DNA of 11,549 nucleotides from DASYQV01 sp036005125 (GTDB lineage Bacteria; Acidobacteriota; Vicinamibacteria; Vicinamibacterales; UBA2999), in NCBI GenBank assembly GCA_036005125.1, contig DASYQV010000351.1, positions 1 through 11,549 of the forward strand. Reading direction: 5' to 3'. The position numbers and the translations under genes were made by a program. This document shows positions 7,000 through 11,549 of the stretch, one piece after another (within the stretch, counting starts at the first letter, position 1; each line of letters opens with the position of its first letter). The notes below the pieces were generated by a model. That model did not search any database, had not been told where the DNA came from, and saw only the letters and a list, made by a program, of their open reading frames with translations.

Positions 7000-7042
7000 T
7001 TGATTTCTTCGTGATCCTCGTGGCGAACGCGTCGATTTCCGT

Positions 7043-7684
7043 TCAGATGTAACCCAGCTCGAGCGCCTTGAGCACGGCGCGGGTGCGGTCACGCACGCCA
7101 AGCTTCGACAGGATGCTCGACGCGTGGTTCTTCACCGTCCCCTCCGCCGTGCCGAGCGCGTCGGCGATCTCGCGGTTGCTGTAACCGCCGGCCATCAGAC
7201 GGAGAATCTCGAGCTCCCGCCTGGTGAGCGGGTCGGGCGGACTGAGCGCCTCGAAGCCCGGACGGTAGTGCTCGAGGCCACGCAGCACGCGCTCGGTCAC
7301 GGCGGGCCGGATCACCGTACCGCCGGCCGCGACAGTACGTATGGCGTCGGTGAGCTGTTCGAGGGACACGTCCTTAAGCAGATAGCCGCGCGCGCCGGCC
7401 TTCACCGCTTCGAGGAGCGCTTCGTCATCGTCAAACGTGGTCAGGAGGATCGTTGGTGGCAGCGCGTTCGAAGCCCGCAGCTCGCGCAGGACCTCGATGC
7501 CGGTCCGCTTCGGCATGCGGACGTCCAGCAGTACGGCATCCGGCCGCTCGGCGCGGATCATCCGCAGCGCCTCGTCGCCATCAGCCGCTTCGGCCACGAT
7601 CGTGATATCAGGCGCGAGCTCGAGCAGCGAACGGATTCCACGACGGACGAGCGTCTGATCGTCGGCGAGTGCCACTCGAATCAC
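7043..7684 (-). CDS. NarL/FixJ-type response regulator
   Basis: This 213-residue protein has an N-terminal receiver domain and a C-terminal LuxR-type helix-turn-helix. The receiver (about 1-120) shows the acidic pair D8-D9 (ALADDQ), the phosphoacceptor D54 (AVLLDVRMPKR), the switch Thr T82 (ILLTTF) and K104 (YLLKD). The HTH (about 150-213) shows LTRRELEILRLMAGGYSNRE, then IADALGTAEGTVKNH and ILSKLGVRDRTRAV. It should be phosphorylated by the kinase encoded just upstream and then bind DNA as a dimer. The start is the GTG at 7684, which overlaps the kinase TGA in a 4-bp GTGA and implies translational coupling. The frame stays open far upstream inside the kinase gene, but that part is not coding in this frame. 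Target genes are unknown, though the adjacent glycoside hydrolase is a candidate. Confidence 0.95.
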   Translation of the reverse strand: MIRVALADDQTLVRRGIRSLLELAPDITIVAEAADGDEALRMIRAERPDAVLLDVRMPKRTGIEVLRELRASNALPPTILLTTFDDDEALLEAVKAGARGYLLKDVSLEQLTDAIRTVAAGGTVIRPAVTERVLRGLEHYRPGFEALSPPDPLTRRELEILRLMAGGYSNREIADALGTAEGTVKNHASSILSKLGVRDRTRAVLKALELGYI

Positions 7685-8811
7685 GCGATGACCTCCGGCC
7701 GCGGCATGAAGCCATGCACTTCGAATCCCTCCCCGGTCCCGGACCGGAATTCGACGGTCCCCGCGTACTCCTCGAACCGTTCGCGCATGCCGCGCAGGCC
7801 GTTGCCGCAGGTCAACCGGGCCACGCCTCGCCCGTCGTCCCGCGCCCGCAGGTCGACGCCCTCCGGCCGCTGCTCGATCTCGATCCACAGGTTCTGCGCA
7901 TCCGCATGCCGGGATGCGTTCGTGATGACCTCCTGCACGCACCGGAGCAGCGCATGCGCCTGCGCCGGGTCGTCGAGATCGAGTCGCGTCGGCATGTCGA
8001 TGTGAATCTTCAGCGGCCCGCCCGCCGTCGCCAGGGCGCGCACCGCCTGGGTCAGATCGACGCGACTGCTGCCGCGCAGACGGCTGACGACGTCTCGTAC
8101 GTCGCTGAGCAGGAGGCGCGTGATCGCGTGAGCCTCTTCGACCCGCTCGGCCGCAGGACCGCCGCTGAGACGCGACGCGACCTCGAGCTGCAGGCTCAGC
8201 GCGGTCAGATGGTGGCCGAGCGTGTCGTGCAGATCGCGGGAGATGCGCAGCCGCTCGGCGACGCGACTGTTCTCGGCAAGCAGCTCGCGAGTGGCGGTCA
8301 GCTCGGCATTGGTCCGCGCAAGGTCCTCGCGCGCGCGGCTTTCGCTGCGCGCGAGCGACATGGTCGCGACGGCGAAAATCTGAAAGCCGCCGTACGCGCC
8401 GCCGGCGGCGACCGCGGTGACCGGCCCCGCCATGTGCCAGAACACACCCATGAGCAGCAGCGTCTGTGCGATCACCCATTCCCTCGTCACGCGCGGGTCG
8501 ACGACGTCGCACGCCTCGGCCGCGACGACAACGAGCGTGGCTCCGGGAAGCCCGTCCCTCGACCCCCAGACGAGCGCAAGGCCGCAGACAGATTGCATGG
8601 CGAGCATCGCCACCTGCTGTCCGCGCCGCCGACGAGCGTCAGGCACCCCTTTGCACAATGTAAATGCCACGCCGAAGCCAATGAACGCCGCAATCCACGT
8701 GATCGCGTGCGCAGGGTCGAGCTTGCCGGTCGCAAGCGCAATCATTCCCGGAATACCGCAGACGATCCACGTCAGGTAGCCGGCGACCAGCAGCCAGAAG
8801 CGGGTGGGCAT
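7681..8811 (-). CDS. DesK/NarX-type membrane sensor histidine kinase
   Basis: This 376-residue kinase has five or six hydrophobic segments in residues 1-155 (for example WLLVAGYLTWIVCGIPGMIA, and AITWIAAFIGFGVAFTLC), with no large extracellular sensor loop. It therefore probably senses a membrane or intramembrane signal, as DesK does. A short coiled-coil-like linker (about 155-187) leads to the HisKA_3 dimerisation helix, RISRDLHDTLGHHLTALSL, with phosphoacceptor H195. The HATPase domain shows an N box at QEVITNASRHADA (N298), a G1 box at DDGRG (325-329) and a G2 box at GNGLRGMRER (336-345). It forms an operon with the NarL-type regulator that overlaps its stop codon. The ATG at 8811 has no Shine-Dalgarno sequence but has a TAGAAT 6 bases upstream. 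The signal is unknown. Confidence 0.94.
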   Translation of the reverse strand: MPTRFWLLVAGYLTWIVCGIPGMIALATGKLDPAHAITWIAAFIGFGVAFTLCKGVPDARRRRGQQVAMLAMQSVCGLALVWGSRDGLPGATLVVVAAEACDVVDPRVTREWVIAQTLLLMGVFWHMAGPVTAVAAGGAYGGFQIFAVATMSLARSESRAREDLARTNAELTATRELLAENSRVAERLRISRDLHDTLGHHLTALSLQLEVASRLSGGPAAERVEEAHAITRLLLSDVRDVVSRLRGSSRVDLTQAVRALATAGGPLKIHIDMPTRLDLDDPAQAHALLRCVQEVITNASRHADAQNLWIEIEQRPEGVDLRARDDGRGVARLTCGNGLRGMRERFEEYAGTVEFRSGTGEGFEVHGFMPRPEVIA

Positions 8812-8817
8812 GACGCA

Positions 8818-8823
8818 ATTCTA
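8818..8823 (-). promoter_or_regulatory. -10-like hexamer before the kinase-regulator operon
   Basis: TAGAAT on the minus strand matches five of six bases of TATAAT and ends 6 bases before the kinase ATG (8811), so a transcript from it would be leaderless. I see no good -35, and the surrounding sequence is GC-rich. The absence of a Shine-Dalgarno sequence fits this reading. It is a candidate only. Confidence 0.3.
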
Positions 8824-8870
8824 TCGACGGGGCGCGCCCGGCGGGCTGTGCAGGAAGTCATGGCCGGATT

Positions 8871-8950
8871 ATTCATGATTCATGATTCGTGATTCGTGAT
8901 TTCCAATCGGGATCCCAAAATCAAGAATCAAGAATCAAGAATCAAGAATC
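8871..8950. repeat. heptanucleotide inverted-repeat (hairpin) element, copy 2
   Basis: The left arm (8871-8902) reads ATTCATG twice, ATTCGTG twice and then ATT. The right arm (8918-8950) reads AAATCAA, GAATCAA three times and then GAATC. The arms are inverse copies of one heptamer and could pair around a loop of about 15 nt. Copy 1 (1239-1329) has the same design with the arms exchanged: there the invariant TTG-type array is on the left, here it is on the right as CAA. The two copies are therefore in opposite orientation, while their loops do not match. The element lies in the divergent spacer between the kinase start (8811) and a membrane-protein remnant that begins 5 bases after the right arm. 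Confidence 0.92.
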
Positions 8951-8955
8951 CACTC

Positions 8956-9264
8956 TGGTGGTTCGAGCACATGACGAGCATGCTCGGCTCGAGCATCGCG
9001 GCCGTGACGGCGTTCCTCGTCATCAACGCGGGACGGATCGGGCTGCCGAGTCACTCACTGATTGTGTGGCTCGCTCCGACGGCCGTCGGTGTTCCGCTGA
9101 CGATCGTGTGGGTACGGCACTATCGACGGAAGTTCGCGCTACGGGCCGGACCGACAGCCGAGCCCCTCGCCCGCGCCGCCGCCGTCACTTCACCTGCATC
9201 GCGGAGAGATACTTTGCGATCAGCGCGTCCTGCGGTCCCTTATATGCCTTCGCGTAGCGTGTGA
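8956..9264 (+). pseudogene. C-terminal remnant of an integral membrane protein
   Basis: The plus frame from 8956 reads WWFEHMTSMLGSSIAAVTAF and onward through LPSHSLIVWLAPTAVGVPL to RHYRRKF (ending 9135). It contains two hydrophobic segments, about 8971-9030 and 9061-9111, and a basic end. I recall this pattern as the C-terminal end of uncharacterised bacterial membrane proteins, but I cannot name the family. The frame upstream runs into the heptamer array, which translates to a repetitive IKNQESRIKN, so the original N-terminal part seems to be gone. Downstream the frame stays open to TGA 9262-9264, but that part overlaps the end of the VWFA/TPR gene on the other strand and does not look like protein. 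A short two-helix protein from ATG 8971 is possible, with a weak GGTGG upstream. A truncated relic is more likely. Confidence 0.55.
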
Positions 9265-11549
9265 GCCTTGCGCGTTCGACGTCCGAGAGCGGCACGTTTG
9301 CGCGCGTCGTGACCTCGTATTGCGCCATCACGGCCGAAAAGAGCACGTCCGCGTCCGAAGGATGCCGCGTCAGGTATCGGTCGAATACGGGGAGCGCCTC
9401 GGCAAAGCGGCCGGTCATCAGGTACGCAACCGCGAGACGTCTGTTCAGCTCGTCATTGTCGGGTTCGCGCTCGACGACCGGCCGAAGCACATCGATGACC
9501 GAGCCAGGCTGGCCGGCTCGCATCCGCGCATCCGCGAACATCGTGTAGACGACCGCCGGCCGCGCCTCGGTGCCAATCGCGAGCTGCCACACGCCCGCCG
9601 CGTCCTGATCGCGCCCGACAGCGGCGAAGCAGGCGCCGAGGTAGAACGCCGCGGGAAAAAACTCGCGCCGCGGACCGGCCGCGTTCTGGAACTGCGTGGC
9701 CGCCTGATCGAGCTGGCCCTTCGTGAAGTGATCGAGTCCGCGCAGGAACATCGCGACGGGCTGATCGCCGGCGCCCAGCGCTTCGAGCGCCGCGACGCCG
9801 TAGCGCCCGGCACGCGCGTGCGCCATGGCGTCTTTTGCGGCGGGCGACATCCGTTCGACCGCGGTGAGCATCGAGCCGATCAAGTCCGGCTTCAACATCT
9901 CGTCACGATCGAACTTCGGAATCGACGTGACGAGCGACGTCGGCACACGCACGAAGCCCCCCGGCTCCACCGACCCGCCCGGCGTCGGCGCGAGGATGAA
10001 CGGCCGTATCAGCACGCCGGCGCGCTTGCCGTCGCGCGTTATCTGCACGCGGGCGACGTACCGGCCGGGCGGCAACATCCGCGCCGGCACGAGCGCCTGC
10101 GCCAGGCGCGTCGTCGCCTGTGAACCGGGCGGCTGCGAGAGTTGCGCGGCCGCGCCGATCAACGCGGGTCCGTCCTCGTCATCGGCAACTTCGACCGATA
10201 CCGCGGTGCGATCGAAGGTGGCAGGCGCGCTGGCGTACAGCTCGACGTACGCCGCGACGCGGCCTTCATGCACCCGCGGCTCCACCTGGGGCAGCAGCGG
10301 CTCGTTCGCCTTCGGCACGTCCGCGACGATCAAATCGCCGACGGCGAACTCCTCGCCGGACATCTTCCACGCATTCACCTGCCGCACCACCGAGCCGCGG
10401 CGCCCTTCGGCGTCAACCGCGGCAAACCGCGCCGAGTAGACACCTGGGTCCACGATCGCAGCCGCGACGTACGAGAGCGGAGCGGTGCCGCCGTCGCCAG
10501 GCTCGAGCCTTCGCTTGTCCGACGCGCTCGAGGCCACTCGACCCTCGCGGTCAATCAGAACAAACCCCACGGTGTACTCCGCCGGCTTGGCGCCAGCCTG
10601 GCCAATCTCGGCCGAGAGCAGCACGCGCACCTTGTTGCTCGCGGGATCCTGATACGAGAACGACGTGAGCCGCATGGGCAGCTCCGACATGCCGAACGGC
10701 GTCCTGAGCGCGTCCACGAGCCGATCCTGCGTCGTCCTCTTCGCGGGCGTCGACGTCGAGAGCACAAAAGCCCGCCGCGAGCGCAGCGTCACACCTCGCC
10801 GCTTCACCTCGACATCGATGCGATGCCGCTTGCCATCGCGATCGCCCGGGCCCTGCTCGACGCCGAGCAGGTAATACGCCGACAGCTCGGACGACAGCCG
10901 GTCGAACGCGTTCTCGCCGGATCCGATGATCCTGAAAAGCGACCCGCGTGACAGGCTTGCGAGGTTCTCGAGCCCACGCACCTGCAGCTCGCGATCCTGG
11001 GTGGCGCTCGGCGGCATCTGCGCCTGCGTGACGTCGAATCGCGGCACGTCCATGAGCATCACGTTGATGCTCACCTGTCCGATGGCCGCGAGCCGGACGA
11101 TCTCGTCCAGCTCGGAGGTAATCAATCCCTCGAGGATCAGCCCCTCGGACAAGAGGATCAGCGCCTTCGGCCCTTCGATGAATGTGAGGTCAATCAGCAG
11201 ATCTCTGAGACCGTTCAGCGCGATGGCGGTTGTTTGACGCTGGACGGACACCATGTTGGAAGCTTCGAGCTCGATTTCGCGCGCGCACCGCTCGAGCTCG
11301 AACCCCGCCAGGAAGCTGCACTCGCGGACGACGACCGCCCGCCGCGTGGACTCGTCGTGCGCGTCGACAATCTGCCGTGCCTCCCACGTTCCGATGTTGA
11401 ACTGGCCTTCGTGCCTCTGCTGGTTGCCGGTGACGAGGTTCATCGCCTCGCGGATGCGGACGTAGTTGTCGGTGAAGTCGATTCTCGGACCGGGCGGCGG
11501 GTAGGCGACAAAGGCAACGCGGTCGGCAGGGCTGAGCCGATCGAGGAAT
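9185..11549 (-). CDS. Acidobacterial-type VWFA-domain protein with C-terminal TPRs (5' end outside window)
   Basis: The frame is open from TGA 9185-9187 to the right edge and reads through it (FLDRLSPADRVAFVAYPPPG just inside the edge), so the gene begins outside the window and the in-frame ATG at 11443 is internal. The visible part has 787 residues. It starts within a VWFA fold: LSPADRVAFVA, later EGPKALILLSEGLI and GQVSINVMLMD, then LENLASLSRGSLFRI and LSAYYLLGVEQGPGDRDGK ahead of a VKRRGVTLRSRRAFVLS end. This is the pattern of the Acidobacterial VWFA-related family. The DxSxS metal site would lie beyond the edge. Beta-rich regions follow. The last 185 residues or so are TPR-like helices (GLDHFTKGQLDQAATQFQNA, LAVAYLMTGRFAEALPVFDR). 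Such proteins are thought to be exported and to mediate protein contacts. The exact role is unknown. Confidence 0.9.
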   Translation of the reverse strand, partial: FLDRLSPADRVAFVAYPPPGPRIDFTDNYVRIREAMNLVTGNQQRHEGQFNIGTWEARQIVDAHDESTRRAVVVRECSFLAGFELERCAREIELEASNMVSVQRQTTAIALNGLRDLLIDLTFIEGPKALILLSEGLILEGLITSELDEIVRLAAIGQVSINVMLMDVPRFDVTQAQMPPSATQDRELQVRGLENLASLSRGSLFRIIGSGENAFDRLSSELSAYYLLGVEQGPGDRDGKRHRIDVEVKRRGVTLRSRRAFVLSTSTPAKRTTQDRLVDALRTPFGMSELPMRLTSFSYQDPASNKVRVLLSAEIGQAGAKPAEYTVGFVLIDREGRVASSASDKRRLEPGDGGTAPLSYVAAAIVDPGVYSARFAAVDAEGRRGSVVRQVNAWKMSGEEFAVGDLIVADVPKANEPLLPQVEPRVHEGRVAAYVELYASAPATFDRTAVSVEVADDEDGPALIGAAAQLSQPPGSQATTRLAQALVPARMLPPGRYVARVQITRDGKRAGVLIRPFILAPTPGGSVEPGGFVRVPTSLVTSIPKFDRDEMLKPDLIGSMLTAVERMSPAAKDAMAHARAGRYGVAALEALGAGDQPVAMFLRGLDHFTKGQLDQAATQFQNAAGPRREFFPAAFYLGACFAAVGRDQDAAGVWQLAIGTEARPAVVYTMFADARMRAGQPGSVIDVLRPVVEREPDNDELNRRLAVAYLMTGRFAEALPVFDRYLTRHPSDADVLFSAVMAQYEVTTRANVPLSDVERARLTRYAKAYKGPQDALIAKYLSAMQVK

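Noticed and set aside
7685..8512. Upstream extension of the response regulator frame to give a 489-residue protein
   Set aside because: The extension is Arg/Ala-rich noise within the kinase gene, and the receiver domain begins exactly at GTG 7684 with a 4-bp overlap of the kinase stop.
7669..8892. Long open frame (407 codons) on the plus strand opposite the kinase and regulator
   Set aside because: It has no domain signal and lies opposite two well-supported genes. It is a shadow frame.
9320..10123. Open frames on the plus strand within the VWFA/TPR gene
   Set aside because: They are antisense to a gene with clear VWFA and TPR sequence, and no motif is visible.

Overview
The window is GC-rich DNA whose codons mostly end in G or C, packed with intact genes typical of a soil-type, heterotrophic Gram-negative-like bacterium. 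The best taxonomic clue is the gene at the right edge. Its layout, a degenerate VWFA domain followed by beta-rich and TPR regions, is the 'Acidobacterial VWFA-related' type. With the exported PIG-L-type hydrolase and the M19 dipeptidase, this suggests Acidobacteriota, perhaps the Vicinamibacteria. That placement is inference from family knowledge, not from a search.

Left part (1-1616): a possible 28-residue gene tail on the + strand, then three minus-strand units. Read in transcription order these are a Phd/YefM-type antitoxin, a VapC-like PIN toxin, and an M20D amidohydrolase that has decayed by frameshifts and an internal deletion. A 91-bp element of facing heptanucleotide arrays fills almost the whole gap between antitoxin and toxin.

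Centre-left (1714-5692): two plus-strand genes for exported hydrolases. The first is a large PIG-L/LmbE-fold protein with beta-sandwich regions and a C-terminal class I glutamine-amidotransferase-like domain. The second, 19 bases downstream, is an M19 membrane dipeptidase with all its metal ligands. They probably act in the envelope on sugar and peptide substrates, but their true substrates cannot be read from the sequence.

Centre-right (5741-8811): a clan GH-A glycoside hydrolase without a signal peptide, and upstream of it on the same strand a DesK/NarL-type two-component pair whose genes overlap by 4 bp (GTGA). A six-unit 11-bp tandem repeat overlaps the hydrolase stop codon. A hairpin built from 9-bp units separates the hydrolase from the response regulator.

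Right part (8871-11549): a second heptanucleotide hairpin element, in the opposite orientation to the first, lies directly against what looks like the C-terminal remnant of a membrane protein. The large VWFA/TPR gene follows on the minus strand and runs off the right edge.

No complete new biological system is evident. The most interesting material is in the spacers: three families of short-unit repeats (7, 9 and 11 bp), at four sites, each set against a gene boundary, and in two cases against a broken or split gene arrangement. A weaker pattern is that several genes have a -10-like hexamer 6-10 nt before the ATG and no Shine-Dalgarno sequence, which suggests leaderless or nearly leaderless transcripts.
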